Positions 36,366 to 45,550 of a stretch of DNA of 48,673 nucleotides are shown here, one piece after another. This stretch comes from Amphritea sp. 1_MG-2023. GTDB lineage: Bacteria; Pseudomonadota; Gammaproteobacteria; Pseudomonadales; Balneatricaceae. The first letter of the stretch is position 1; every line of letters begins with the position of its first letter. The notes under the pieces were generated by a model that made no database searches, was not told the origin of the DNA, and saw nothing but the letters and a program-made list of their open reading frames with translations. The DNA is taken from NCBI RefSeq assembly GCF_030547545.1, contig NZ_JAUOQE010000031.1, positions 1 through 48,673 on the forward strand. The letters are read 5' to 3'. Made by a program: the position numbers and the translations under genes.

Positions 36366-38318
36366 TTATTTACGGTTCATTCGATGCTCGATCAGATCAT
36401 CAACCACCGAAGGATCGGCCAGTGTCGAGGTATCACCCAACGCATCAAAATCATCCTCGGCAATTTTTCGCAGGATACGTCGCATGATTTTACCGGAACG
36501 TGTTTTCGGCATACCCGGCGCAAACTGAATCAAATCAGGTGAAGCGATCGGACCGATCTCAGAACGTACATGCAGTCGTAGTTCTTTCAACAGCTCATCT
36601 GATTGCTCATAATTCGACTGCAGAGTGACATACACATAGATACCCTGACCCTTAACTTCATGGGGATAACCCACTACCGCGGCTTCAGCAACCGCCGGGT
36701 GAGCTACCAACGCCGATTCAACTTCAGCGGTCCCCATCCGATGGCCCGAGACATTGATAACATCATCCACACGGCCAGTAATCCAGTAATAGCCATCTTC
36801 ATCACGACGGGCACCATCACCAGTAGTGTAATAGCCTTTATAGGTGGTGAAATAGGTTTGCACAAAGCGCTCATGATCGCCCCAGATAGAACGACTTTGA
36901 CCCGGCCATGAATCTTTAATCACTAGATTACCATCAGTGGCACCTTCTAACTCTTTACCATCGGCATCTAAGAGTGCGGGCTGCACACCGAAGAACGGAC
37001 GCGAAGCCGAACCCGGTTTAGCTGCGGTAGCCCCCGGCAATGGCAGAATCATCATACCGCCGGTTTCAGTCTGCCACCAAGTATCCACAATCGGGCAACG
37101 GTTCTGACCGATAATCCGGTAATACCATTCCCACGCTTCAGGGTTAATCGGCTCACCCACCGAACCGAGAATACGCAGACTCGATAGATCGGAATCACCC
37201 AACACATCTTCGCCCTGCTGCATCAATGCACGGATAGCCGTAGGTGCGGTGTAAAACTGATTCACTTTATGTTTTTCAATCACTCGACCAAAACGGCTGT
37301 TATCCGGATAACTCGGTACGCCTTCAAACATCAACGATGTACCGCCATTGGCCAGCGGGCCATAAACGATATAACTATGGCCCGTCACCCAACCGACATC
37401 GGCGGTACACCAGTAAATATCGCCGTCTTTATAATCAAAGGCATATTCATGCGTCATTGCCGCATACACCATATATCCGCCGGTGGTATGCTTCAGACCT
37501 TTTGGCGCGCCAGTAGAACCCGATGTGTAGAGGATAAACATCGGTGCTTCAGCTTCCATCTCTTCCGCGGGGCAATCCGCAGATGCAGTGGCAACGAGAT
37601 CTTCATACCAAACATCGACATTATCATCCCAAGCAACCTCTTTCTCGACGCGCTTAACCACGATCACGCTATCAACACAGGCTTTAGCGGCGGGATGTTC
37701 CAACGCTTTATCAACATTCAACTTCAACGGCACCGATTTACCGGCCCGCAAGGAATAGTTTGAGGTCACCACTACCTTGGAATTCGCCCCTTCAATACGC
37801 GCCGCCAGCGCTTCCGGCGAGAAACCACCGAAGACGATCGAGTGCACAGCACCGATACGCGTACAAGCCAGCATGGCAACCGCGGCTTCAGGAATCATCG
37901 GCATGTATAGCGTGACCACATCACCCTTTTCAACGCCTCTCGCCTTCAATGCATTGGCAAACTTACACACTCGGGCATGCAGATCACGGTAAGTGATATT
38001 TTCAGATTCGCTGGGATCATCACCTTCCCAGATAATAGCGACCTGATCGCCACGGGTCTCTAGGTGACGATCGAGACAGTTATAAGAGGCATTCAGCGTG
38101 CCATCTTCAAACCAACGAATATCAACGTTATGAGGATCAAAAGTCGTGTTTTTAACTTTGGTGTAAGGTTTAAACCAATCTAGGCGCTTACCCTCTTCAC
38201 CCCAGAACGTATCCGGATCGTTAATCGATTGCTCATACATCGCCAAATATTTTTCGTTATTAATATGCGCCGATGCTGCCAATTCTTCGCTAACCGGATA
38301 TATCTTAGAATCGCTCAT
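36366..38318 (-). CDS. acs: Acetyl-CoA synthetase
   Basis: A 650-residue AMP-forming acetate-CoA ligase. It converts acetate, ATP and CoA to acetyl-CoA for acetate scavenging. The phosphate-binding loop is [11 protein letters not shown] near 265, the adenylate motif WWQTETGG near 415, and the C-terminal [10 protein letters not shown] contains the catalytic lysine at about K610, the usual site of acetylation control. The start MSDSKIYPV at 38318, with AGGG eight bases upstream, gives the normal length; an upstream in-frame reading to 38369 adds 17 unconserved residues. It belongs to the crbS/crbR regulated module. No acetyltransferase or deacetylase gene is nearby. Confidence 0.97.
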   Translation of the reverse strand: MSDSKIYPVSEELAASAHINNEKYLAMYEQSINDPDTFWGEEGKRLDWFKPYTKVKNTTFDPHNVDIRWFEDGTLNASYNCLDRHLETRGDQVAIIWEGDDPSESENITYRDLHARVCKFANALKARGVEKGDVVTLYMPMIPEAAVAMLACTRIGAVHSIVFGGFSPEALAARIEGANSKVVVTSNYSLRAGKSVPLKLNVDKALEHPAAKACVDSVIVVKRVEKEVAWDDNVDVWYEDLVATASADCPAEEMEAEAPMFILYTSGSTGAPKGLKHTTGGYMVYAAMTHEYAFDYKDGDIYWCTADVGWVTGHSYIVYGPLANGGTSLMFEGVPSYPDNSRFGRVIEKHKVNQFYTAPTAIRALMQQGEDVLGDSDLSSLRILGSVGEPINPEAWEWYYRIIGQNRCPIVDTWWQTETGGMMILPLPGATAAKPGSASRPFFGVQPALLDADGKELEGATDGNLVIKDSWPGQSRSIWGDHERFVQTYFTTYKGYYTTGDGARRDEDGYYWITGRVDDVINVSGHRMGTAEVESALVAHPAVAEAAVVGYPHEVKGQGIYVYVTLQSNYEQSDELLKELRLHVRSEIGPIASPDLIQFAPGMPKTRSGKIMRRILRKIAEDDFDALGDTSTLADPSVVDDLIEHRMNRK

Positions 38319-38637
38319 GTGTGATGCCCTTAGCTTGTTATTTATTCTTTGCGGTGACCATGATGACAAAGCGTTCCGTCACCATTAATCCCATCCCTGC
38401 TCAGCCGGTCTTATTGTTAGTTGCGGCGAGATTATTCAGACAGTTTTTTTGCCAATCGTGACTCAGAGTTCAACCTCCTCTGAAACGATTGCTTGAGTGA
38501 TTAATGTTATACCTAAGGGACTAATTCTTCCTGAATTAGACATTGGTCTATCCAACACAGGCCATTAGTCGTACAACGCACTTTTTGTGCGACTTTAGAC
38601 GTATAAAATAGACCTATTCGCCTCTTTCACTCAGATT
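38319..38637. promoter_or_regulatory. fleR-acs intergenic region with inverted repeats
   Basis: About 320 bases holding the end of the fleQSR unit and the acs promoter. Two adjacent inverted repeats are clear: CTAATTC-N5-GAATTAG (38521-38539) and TAGAC-N4-GTCTA (38537-38550). Two more TAGAC direct copies lie at 38596-38600 and 38609-38613. They are candidates for CrbR binding, not proven. A CGCAC-N5-GTGCG hairpin (38577-38591) without a good T run may weakly end fleR transcription. I could not choose a -35/-10 pair for acs. Confidence 0.4.
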
Positions 38638-40011
38638 TTAAAGACTCAACTCGGCATCGAGATCGATACCCGCTTCGCGCATTCGCGCCAATTTATAGCG
38701 CAGAGTACGCGGGCTAATACCGAGAGTCTCAGCCGCCTCTTTGCGACTACCGGAGGTGTCTCGCAGGGTTTCGATAATCAACTGAAATTCATGCTGCTTC
38801 ATATCATTACCCAACTGACTTTGCTCATCCTGCGTCACCGCAGCCGCATCAATCCGACCTGCCAGATCAGCCGTTTGCAGACTACTCGGTTGAATATGCA
38901 GATCCGCGGCGCCTAGCAACGCGCCCTGCTGCAAAATCAACGAACGTTGCACGATATTATCCAACTCACGTACATTACCGGGCCACTCATAGGCTTGTAA
39001 CGCTCGCTGTGCGTCGGGACTCAGCGATACCGATGTGCGATTCATTTTCCGGCAGTATTTCACCAACAAACGTTGTGCTAACGGGACGATATCGCCCACT
39101 CGTTGACGTAAGGGTAACCACTGTAATGGAAACACATTTAAGCGGTAGTAGAGATCTTCACGAAATTTATGTTCGGCGACATACTCTTCTAACTTGCGGT
39201 TAGTGGTCGCTAGAATGCGAACATCGAGGTTGATTATTTTACGCCCGCCAACTCTCTCCACCTGCTGTTCTTGCAGTACGCGTAGCAATTTAGCCTGTAA
39301 TCCCAGATCCATTTCGGAGATTTCATCGAGTAAAATTGTGCCGCCATTAGCCTGTTCAAACTTACCGGGGTTACTACTGTAAGCCCCCGTAAACGCGCCT
39401 TTTTCATGGCCAAATAACGTCGCTTCGAGCATATTTTCCGGTATCGCTGCACAGTTGATCGCAATAAAGGGTTTATCCGCCCGCGGCGAGTGCATGTGAA
39501 TATATTGCGCCAACACCTCTTTACCGGTGCCACTTTCGCCGGTAATCAACACCGTGGAATCCGTTTCGGCCACTCGTCGCGCCACCTGAAGTAATTGCTT
39601 ACTACTGTGTTCTTCAGCCACCGGTTGTAGATTATCCGCTTCATTGAGGTGACTACCGGTATAACGCTGCACCACCTCAATCAACGCTTCGGGGGCAAAG
39701 GGCTTCATCAGATAATCCACTGCGCCGCTGCGCATCGCCTCCACCGCTTTATTCACCTGACCGTAGGCGGTAATCAACATCACCGGTAAACAGGGTTGCG
39801 TCTGCTGTATTTTGGCGAGCAGTTGATGGCCATCCATGCCGCCCATATTGACATCACTGACCACCATATCCACCGAGTGCTCCGCGATCACCTCAAGCGC
39901 TTGCTCGCCCGATTCTGCTTCTAGATAGCCGAAGCCTGCCAACGCTAATGTATCAACCAATGCCTCGCGCAGGTCGGCATCATCTTCAACTACTAATATG
40001 TGCATCGTCAT
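38638..40011 (-). CDS. fleR: Sigma54-dependent response regulator FleR (FlrC)
   Basis: A 457-residue NtrC-type activator. The receiver domain has E9-D10-D11 and phospho-acceptor D53 in VVSDVNMGGMDG, with K103 in LMKPF. The AAA+ domain has Walker A GESGTGKE at 158-165 and the sigma54-contact loop GAFTGA at 205-210. The C-terminal Fis-type helix-turn-helix is SRKEAAETLGISPRTLRYKL. It overlaps fleS by ATGA. It activates mid-class flagellar promoters (hook, basal body) when phosphorylated by FleS. Confidence 0.95.
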   Translation of the reverse strand: MTMHILVVEDDADLREALVDTLALAGFGYLEAESGEQALEVIAEHSVDMVVSDVNMGGMDGHQLLAKIQQTQPCLPVMLITAYGQVNKAVEAMRSGAVDYLMKPFAPEALIEVVQRYTGSHLNEADNLQPVAEEHSSKQLLQVARRVAETDSTVLITGESGTGKEVLAQYIHMHSPRADKPFIAINCAAIPENMLEATLFGHEKGAFTGAYSSNPGKFEQANGGTILLDEISEMDLGLQAKLLRVLQEQQVERVGGRKIINLDVRILATTNRKLEEYVAEHKFREDLYYRLNVFPLQWLPLRQRVGDIVPLAQRLLVKYCRKMNRTSVSLSPDAQRALQAYEWPGNVRELDNIVQRSLILQQGALLGAADLHIQPSSLQTADLAGRIDAAAVTQDEQSQLGNDMKQHEFQLIIETLRDTSGSRKEAAETLGISPRTLRYKLARMREAGIDLDAELSL

Positions 40012-41201
40012 GGGGTATCTGATCCAGATTGACTGAGATCATCGCGCGGATGATCGGCTTGACTATCGAGCTTGCTATCGAGCTGACTGTTAGTATGGCC
40101 GCTGGTATGACTGCCGGTATTATAGGGAATAACGAAAGCCGCCTGAGTGCCGACTCCCACCTGCGAACGCAATACAAACTCACCATGATGGGCCTTAGCC
40201 ACCACCTGCGCCACCGCCAGCCCCAAGCCCGTGCCGTGAGACTTTGTCGAATAAAACGGCTCCTTCACCTGATGACACTCGTCGGCATCCATACCGGGGC
40301 CGTTATCGCGCACCTCAATGGCCAATTTATCCCCCACTAGCTGCGCTTCAATCACCAGCTCACAGCCGCGCCCGCTGGCCTGTAAAGCGTTATCCACCAA
40401 ATTCATTATCGCCCCGAGTAACGCCTCTTTATTGCACTGTAACTGCAGTGCCGGCACCCGATTGAGACAATCACAATCGGCGTCCCAGCTCGATAGTGGT
40501 ACATCTAGGGCATCTTCTAATTCTCGAAACAGCTGCGCCACAGTGATGCGATCATCCAAGCGAGTTTCTCCTCGCGCAAAGATCAGCATATCGCGCACTT
40601 GACGTTCTAAATTGTCCAAGCGTGACTTTACTTTGCCAGCAAACTTAATCCGCTGTTCGGGGCGTAGTTCCGGTTTCATTAAATGACCGGCATACAGCAG
40701 CGCAGCAGATAGCGGCGTGCGCACCTGATGGGCTAACGAGGCCATCATGCGCCCCATCTCCGATAACCGCTGATAATGCGCCAGTCGCCCTTGTAACAAG
40801 CGCGTCTCGGTTTGATCGGTTAACATCAGTAACTGACCGGTTTCATTGGCCAAGGTACTAGTCGATAAACTCACCCGTCGTCCACTTTTTAACGAGACTT
40901 CATGACCATCATCGCTACGCGGCGCGAAACTCCGCTGTATCACCGTTACCCAGCTCTCATTTCTTAACGGCAAACCTAATAACTGTTCCGCCGCACTGTT
41001 GCACTCGGCAACGCGGCCACGATTATCGATCACCACCACACCCGCCGGCAGCAGATCGAGTAGATCTTCCAAGCGCCCCGAAAGACGATCATGCGCCGCC
41101 TGCTTTTCCGCGCTCAGCTGCTGAATCTGCGCGAGCTGTGCCTTTAAGCGGCTATTTTCTTCTGTCAGCTGAGCCAATTGACGCTGTGTCTCTGTCATCA
41201 T
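40008..41201 (-). CDS. fleS: Flagellar sensor histidine kinase FleS (FlrB)
   Basis: A 397-residue soluble kinase without membrane segments. An N-terminal coiled coil (about 5-40) precedes a PAS domain (about 45-125). The HisKA H box has H158 in ASLAHQVRTPLSAA; the ATPase domain has NLVDNALQAS, DNGPGMDAD and GTGLGLAVAQ. The C-terminal tail is low-complexity (Ser, His, Asp, Gln). Its first ATG directly follows the fleQ stop TAG with no gap, and a second ATG follows at once. It phosphorylates FleR. Confidence 0.94.
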   Translation of the reverse strand: MMTETQRQLAQLTEENSRLKAQLAQIQQLSAEKQAAHDRLSGRLEDLLDLLPAGVVVIDNRGRVAECNSAAEQLLGLPLRNESWVTVIQRSFAPRSDDGHEVSLKSGRRVSLSTSTLANETGQLLMLTDQTETRLLQGRLAHYQRLSEMGRMMASLAHQVRTPLSAALLYAGHLMKPELRPEQRIKFAGKVKSRLDNLERQVRDMLIFARGETRLDDRITVAQLFRELEDALDVPLSSWDADCDCLNRVPALQLQCNKEALLGAIMNLVDNALQASGRGCELVIEAQLVGDKLAIEVRDNGPGMDADECHQVKEPFYSTKSHGTGLGLAVAQVVAKAHHGEFVLRSQVGVGTQAAFVIPYNTGSHTSGHTNSQLDSKLDSQADHPRDDLSQSGSDTP

Positions 41202-42644
41202 CTATTTTCGCTGAATTCCGTATTTACGCATCTTTTCCACCAACGTCGTGCGGCGAATCTGCAGTCGATCAGCCGCTCTGGCCACTACGCCACCGGTTTG
41301 ATCCAGCGCTTGCGAAATAAGGCTCTTTTCTAGGGTTTCAATCTGCTGCTTTAAATCCGTACCAGAAGCGGGCAGTTCAAAGGGGTGTTGCGTAACCGTC
41401 GCCGTTGCATCGGATTCAGTCGTCGCCTCAACATATAAATCGGGATCGGGTTCGGCCACATGACGAAACTTTGACGGTAGCTCACTGACGCCCACCACCG
41501 CATCGGGATAGAGTATCGCTAAGCGTTCCACAAGATTCGCCAGCTCACGAATATTACCCGCCCAATCATGTTGCTGTAGCGAACGAATCGCCGCCGGATG
41601 CAATCGAATACGGCCAAAACCATCCTCTGTGACTCGGCGTGAAAACTCTTCCACCAGCGGCGGAATATCCTCGATACGCGCCCGTAAGGGCGGCATATCA
41701 ATCGGAAATACATTGAGACGGTAATAGAGATCTTCTCTAAAACTGCCCTCGACAATCATCTGTTCGAGGTTTTTATGGGTCGCGGCAATAATGCGTACAT
41801 CACAGTCGATCGTGACACTTCCGCCCACCCGCTCAAAACAGCGTTCCTGCAGCACCCGAAGCAGTTTCACCTGCATCGGTAACGGCATATCGCCAATCTC
41901 ATCCAAAAACAGCGTGCCGCCATTGGCTAACTCAAATCGCCCCGCGCGGGAATTAATCGCCCCAGTAAACGCGCCTTTCTCATGGCCAAACAGCTCACTT
42001 TCAAGCAGATCGGCCGGAATCGCGCCACAGTTCACCGGCACAAACGGCCCGTTAGCGCGCTTAGAGGCGCGATGCAGGTTATTCGCGACAATCTCTTTAC
42101 CGGTGCCACTCTCACCGGTAATCAGCACATTCACATCCCGACCGGCCACCTGACTGATCATCTTCCGCACCCGCGCCATCGCCTCGCTGTGGCCCACCAT
42201 ACCTTCAAACTGACTGGCCACCGATTTCGGCGAAAACAGATCCGGCTGACCCGCATATTGCAGCTGCAACTGCCGATAGATCAGCGCTCGATGTAACATC
42301 ACCGTGAGCGCCGTAAGCGTGGCATCGGGATTAAGCCGTCCGATAATCTTTTGTTGCAGCTTATCCGATAACTGATCGAGTTCGGGCCAAGGGGTTATCG
42401 CGATCACCGGCAGTTGCTCATCCCTCTGTTCTAACTGCTGCATTAACTTTTCAACCGAGATCGGCAGTTGACAATCGCCTAGCCAGATCACGCTACGATC
42501 ACTCGGCTGTTTAACGCCGTCCTGCAACCAGGCCATATAATCGGTGGTGCTATGGCTGATTTCAGCGAAGTCTAATCGTGCTGATAGATGCGCCCGATGG
42601 TTGGCATCATCATCGATATAAATAATATGTAGCGGGCTACTCAT
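41202..42644 (-). CDS. fleQ: Flagellar master regulator FleQ (FlrA), atypical c-di-GMP site
   Basis: A 480-residue sigma54 activator. The receiver-like N-terminus has the acidic residues D11-D13 and, unlike Pseudomonas FleQ, an aspartate at the phospho-acceptor position (D57, in GDCQLP, with P61 at +4) and T84. The AAA+ domain has Walker A GESGTGKE at 177-184 and GAFTGA at 224-229. The C-terminal Fis-type HTH ends [22 protein letters not shown]. Similarity to Pseudomonas FleQ is strong in the core, but the c-di-GMP motif LFRS is QFEG here (E147), and the arginine of KExxxRN is N188. It leads fleQSR, with a FleQ-like box over its putative promoter. Confidence 0.93.
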   Translation of the reverse strand: MSSPLHIIYIDDDANHRAHLSARLDFAEISHSTTDYMAWLQDGVKQPSDRSVIWLGDCQLPISVEKLMQQLEQRDEQLPVIAITPWPELDQLSDKLQQKIIGRLNPDATLTALTVMLHRALIYRQLQLQYAGQPDLFSPKSVASQFEGMVGHSEAMARVRKMISQVAGRDVNVLITGESGTGKEIVANNLHRASKRANGPFVPVNCGAIPADLLESELFGHEKGAFTGAINSRAGRFELANGGTLFLDEIGDMPLPMQVKLLRVLQERCFERVGGSVTIDCDVRIIAATHKNLEQMIVEGSFREDLYYRLNVFPIDMPPLRARIEDIPPLVEEFSRRVTEDGFGRIRLHPAAIRSLQQHDWAGNIRELANLVERLAILYPDAVVGVSELPSKFRHVAEPDPDLYVEATTESDATATVTQHPFELPASGTDLKQQIETLEKSLISQALDQTGGVVARAADRLQIRRTTLVEKMRKYGIQRK

Positions 42645-42842
42645 AGACGTACCAGATTAACGATCACTCGGGATTGAATTTCACATCACTCGCTCGTAAA
42701 AACACAACGCGTTAGAACACTACGTCAAATTTATGACATACAGCGATAAAAGACAACCAAAGATGGTGATGTTTTTTTGACGCATCCGTCATATCACCTT
42801 ATCGATCAGCTAACGCCGTTAACCGGCCTTAAATAGTAGACA
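42645..42842 (-). promoter_or_regulatory. fleQ upstream regulatory region
   Basis: About 200 bases from the fliS terminator to the fleQ ATG. A sigma70-like pair TTGTCT-N17-TAAATT lies at 42728-42756 on the minus strand. A near-perfect FleQ box covers its -10. Further upstream a 35-bp imperfect palindrome (42765-42799) has outer arms GGTGAT/ATCACC and inner arms TGACG/CGTCA, and contains the 17-mer shared with the flhA leader (42766-42782). No gene is evident here; in Pseudomonas a fliT-like gene would fill this interval. Confidence 0.5.
42724..42737 (-). promoter_or_regulatory. FleQ-type box overlapping the putative fleQ -10
   Basis: The minus strand reads GTCATAAATTTGAC, with both half-sites GTCA and TGAC perfect and an AT-rich centre, total length 14 as in the FleQ consensus. 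Overlap with the predicted -10 suggests autorepression. Confidence 0.6.
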
Positions 42843-42867
42843 ATAAAAAACCGCTCAGTGGCGGTTT
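42843..42867 (-). terminator. Terminator of the fliC-flaG-fliD-fliS block
   Basis: A 7-bp stem AAACCGC/GCGGTTT with a 6-base loop (42848-42867), followed on the minus strand by six T. It lies about 118 bases beyond the fliS stop and insulates fleQ from upstream transcription. The stretch 42868-42984 between fliS and this hairpin shows no gene. Confidence 0.9.
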
Positions 42868-42984
42868 AATCGTCAATAACCCAAGTGTTGATCACTCCGG
42901 TTAAAGCAACCCGACGCTTAACGCTGTTCGCCTCACCCGCCGCATGACAGGCTCACATTCACAGCGTTAATCCGTGCTGTTTGT

Positions 42985-43383
42985 TTAATCGCTTGAGGCA
43001 GGCACGTCCATCTGCGTCCAGCCAGACTTCACCTCAAGCAAAAGATTCATGACTTCCTGTACTTTATCAGCATCATTATCACGGTTTGCCTGAGACGTTG
43101 TGCGCACCATATAGTCATACAAGGCATCTAAGTTAGCGGCAATCTCACCGCCTTTTTCAAGATCGAGAAAATCTTTCAAGCCTAAAATAATATCATTGGC
43201 TTTATTCAGCTGTGTTGAACGGCTTTGAATATCACTACGCTCGATAGAACCTTTCGCCTGCGCTAATGCGGTTAACGCACCATCAAACAACATCGTAATC
43301 AACTGCTGCGGTGAGGCCGTTTGTACCGCCGCCGACAGGCCGACATTTTTATATTGTTTCAAAGCGTTCAAATTAACATTCAT
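42985..43383 (-). CDS. fliS: Flagellin export chaperone FliS
   Basis: A 132-residue helical chaperone that caps the C-terminus of flagellin before export. Typical features are YKNVGLSAAVQTASPQQLITMLFDGA near 11-36, an IERSDIQSRSTQLNKANDII helix and the ending region LLLEVKSGW. It is 28 bases downstream of fliD and last in the filament block. Length matches the family. Confidence 0.95.
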   Translation of the reverse strand: MNVNLNALKQYKNVGLSAAVQTASPQQLITMLFDGALTALAQAKGSIERSDIQSRSTQLNKANDIILGLKDFLDLEKGGEIAANLDALYDYMVRTTSQANRDNDADKVQEVMNLLLEVKSGWTQMDVPASSD

Positions 43384-43411
43384 TTTATAACAATTCCAAA
43401 ATCACGATAAA

Positions 43412-45475
43412 TTATGATGAGTACGTAAAGGGTAGACGATCCGTTAAACCATCTAACGAATCAGAGGTACTACTAAAACTGGCGATAATTTGTTCCATGG
43501 CTAAATACTGCGCTGTCAATCGATCGCTAACGATCGTCATTTTACGATCCAGTTCATCTTGATCATCAACAATGCCATCCAGCTGATTATTGATACTGTC
43601 TTCTCGCGACTGAATCACACCACTGCTCGAGAGAAAGCTATCAATCAACAGTGACAGTTCGCCGGCAAAGCCACGCGAAAAAGTAAAACTAAAATCACCC
43701 GAGGCGTCCTCGTCCACGGTCAGGTTAAGGCCGTAAGGGTCGCTATCGATGGCTGGCAATAACACTTCACCCGAACCAAACGCCGCTTCGCCATTAATGG
43801 TACCCGCCGCATCGATACCCACCGTCACCGTCGAGCTATTCGATAGCCCCGTTGCCGTGGAAAAATCAGCCCCAGTACTGGCCGTCAACTGCACCTTAGA
43901 GTTACTGCCATATTGCCGCGACTGCAGTTCGATTTTGCCGTCATCATTAACCGTGACATCCACAAAGGCTTTGGTGCTATTGATCTCGGCATCGCTATTA
44001 ATCAGGGTTTGTAATTCGCTGCGTAGTTCTTCCGCCGTGGTGAAATCACCCGACAGGGTTAATGAGCCCGATGTCGTGCCATCCACCGTCACCGCAAAGG
44101 TAAAATCACCCGCTGCGGTATCGGCGGTATTAAAGGCGGCAAACACCGTATCACTCAGTACCGAGCCCTTCGTCGGCGAGGTCGTCACCGAACCACTGTA
44201 AGTACCCGCCACCGTATTAGTGGCATAACTACCAATCACAACATCCACACCACTGTGCGTCGATGATGTTTGTGGTGCAAAGATGGCCGCCACCTGATCG
44301 AATTGATTATTCATGGCGCTATCGAAATCATCTTCATCGATACCCAAGGTGCCATCTAACTCGGTACGAATACCTAAATTGGTGAGGGCATTAAAATCAT
44401 TCACACCGGGCACCGCATCGGCGATCATGCTGCGAATACGGGTTAACAGGTTTTTCGCCGTGCCATCGGTGGCCAACTCGCCCTGAGAAGTCTCGTTCGT
44501 CTCAGCATCGGTCGAAATACCGGTTAACGCCTTCAACGTGGTATACAGCTCATTATAACCTTCAACAAAATCACGGATGGCCGTTTCTGCAGACTCTTTC
44601 TCTTCAGAGATAGAGAAGGTAAATTTCTCACCGGGGCTGGCTTTATTGATTGAGAATGATAATCCCTGCATCACATCATCAATCTCATTCGTCGAACGAT
44701 AAACATCCAAGCCATTAAGCTTCAGATGGGCATCTTGCCCTTGCTGGGTTTCAACCACTCCGCCTGAGTAATCGGCATTAAATTCAAAGCCACTCAGGCC
44801 ATCGGTATCTTTAGTCGCATCATCACTGCTAATTTGCAGCGCGTTACTGTCACCCGAGGGAGCGGAGATCATCAACTGATAACTGCCATCCACCAATAAC
44901 ACCGATGCCTGCACCTCAGAATCGGCCTCATTAATTTTATCGGCGATATCTTGCAACGAATCATCTGCGGTCACCGCGATATTAATCGCCGTTTGCGTTT
45001 CGTTAGCCGTAAACGATTGAGGTAAGGGATTATCAGGGTCGGTTTCATCGTAACTCCAGCTACCGAGGCTGATGCTCAGGTTGCCCGATACATTGATCGC
45101 CGCACTTTTATCGGCAGCCGTCGTACCCACCGCCAATGATTGCGCCTGAGCCACGCTCATGACTTCCAGTTGATAACTGCCCACCTGTGCATTGGCCCCC
45201 AAACTATTGGGTGTCACCACATCGGTTTCAGGAAAGGAGACCGCTCGCGCATTAAACGTATCATTACTCGCCAACGGTTCAAGCAAACTTTGAAATTCGG
45301 ATAAACTGCTTTTTAAGCTACCATACGCCGAAATTTGCGCATCCAGCGTTTCTTTTTTAGCATCAAGGCGTTCTTGCTGAGGTGCCTTTTCGACCTCAAC
45401 AAGCTGATTAACCAGTGAAACGGTATCGATACCTGAACCGAAGCCCAATGATGAAATAATACTGGTATCTACCAT
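43412..45475 (-). CDS. fliD: Flagellar filament cap protein FliD, with large insertion
   Basis: A 687-residue cap protein that folds flagellin at the filament tip. The N-terminal coiled-coil region (IISSLGFGSGIDTVSLVNQL) and the C-terminal helical region (about 590-687, with SINNQLDGIVDDQDELDRKM) are conserved. Between about 405 and 590 there is an insertion rich in Thr, Ser, Gly and Asp with beta-strand character and short repeats of the DGTTSGSLTLSGDF kind. Family members often have about 470 residues. The ATG at 45475 has GGAG at five bases; a GTG two codons upstream is less likely. Confidence 0.95.
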   Translation of the reverse strand: MVDTSIISSLGFGSGIDTVSLVNQLVEVEKAPQQERLDAKKETLDAQISAYGSLKSSLSEFQSLLEPLASNDTFNARAVSFPETDVVTPNSLGANAQVGSYQLEVMSVAQAQSLAVGTTAADKSAAINVSGNLSISLGSWSYDETDPDNPLPQSFTANETQTAINIAVTADDSLQDIADKINEADSEVQASVLLVDGSYQLMISAPSGDSNALQISSDDATKDTDGLSGFEFNADYSGGVVETQQGQDAHLKLNGLDVYRSTNEIDDVMQGLSFSINKASPGEKFTFSISEEKESAETAIRDFVEGYNELYTTLKALTGISTDAETNETSQGELATDGTAKNLLTRIRSMIADAVPGVNDFNALTNLGIRTELDGTLGIDEDDFDSAMNNQFDQVAAIFAPQTSSTHSGVDVVIGSYATNTVAGTYSGSVTTSPTKGSVLSDTVFAAFNTADTAAGDFTFAVTVDGTTSGSLTLSGDFTTAEELRSELQTLINSDAEINSTKAFVDVTVNDDGKIELQSRQYGSNSKVQLTASTGADFSTATGLSNSSTVTVGIDAAGTINGEAAFGSGEVLLPAIDSDPYGLNLTVDEDASGDFSFTFSRGFAGELSLLIDSFLSSSGVIQSREDSINNQLDGIVDDQDELDRKMTIVSDRLTAQYLAMEQIIASFSSTSDSLDGLTDRLPFTYSS

Positions 45476-45550
45476 AACCACTCCTCTCTTCTAAATGCAG
45501 CCACAACGTATGCCGCAAGGCTACGCATTAATATAGCAGTTTACACCGCC

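Noticed and set aside
37269-37763. Plus-strand open frame opposite acs
   Set aside because: acs is a full-length conserved gene on the other strand and the antisense frame has no recognisable features.
26428-38318. Mobile element carrying the acetate module
   Set aside because: No transposase, integrase, tRNA target, flanking direct repeats or composition shift could be seen at its ends.
38433-38448. Sigma54-like TTGGCAAAAAAACTGT upstream of acs
   Set aside because: The -12 element has GT rather than GC, so the essential dinucleotide is missing.
43749-44201. Plus-strand open frame opposite fliD
   Set aside because: Its composition mirrors the Thr/Ser/Asp-rich FliD insertion; no start signal or conserved motif.
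45108-45115. GCCGATAA on the minus strand inside fliD, a possible sigma28 -10
   Set aside because: There is no TAAA-like -35 at the 11-base spacing and it is embedded in coding sequence.
45482-45550. Inverted repeat AATGC..AGCC / GGCTGCATT between flaG and fliD
   Set aside because: The arms are imperfect, the loop is long and there is no T run; it could be chance.
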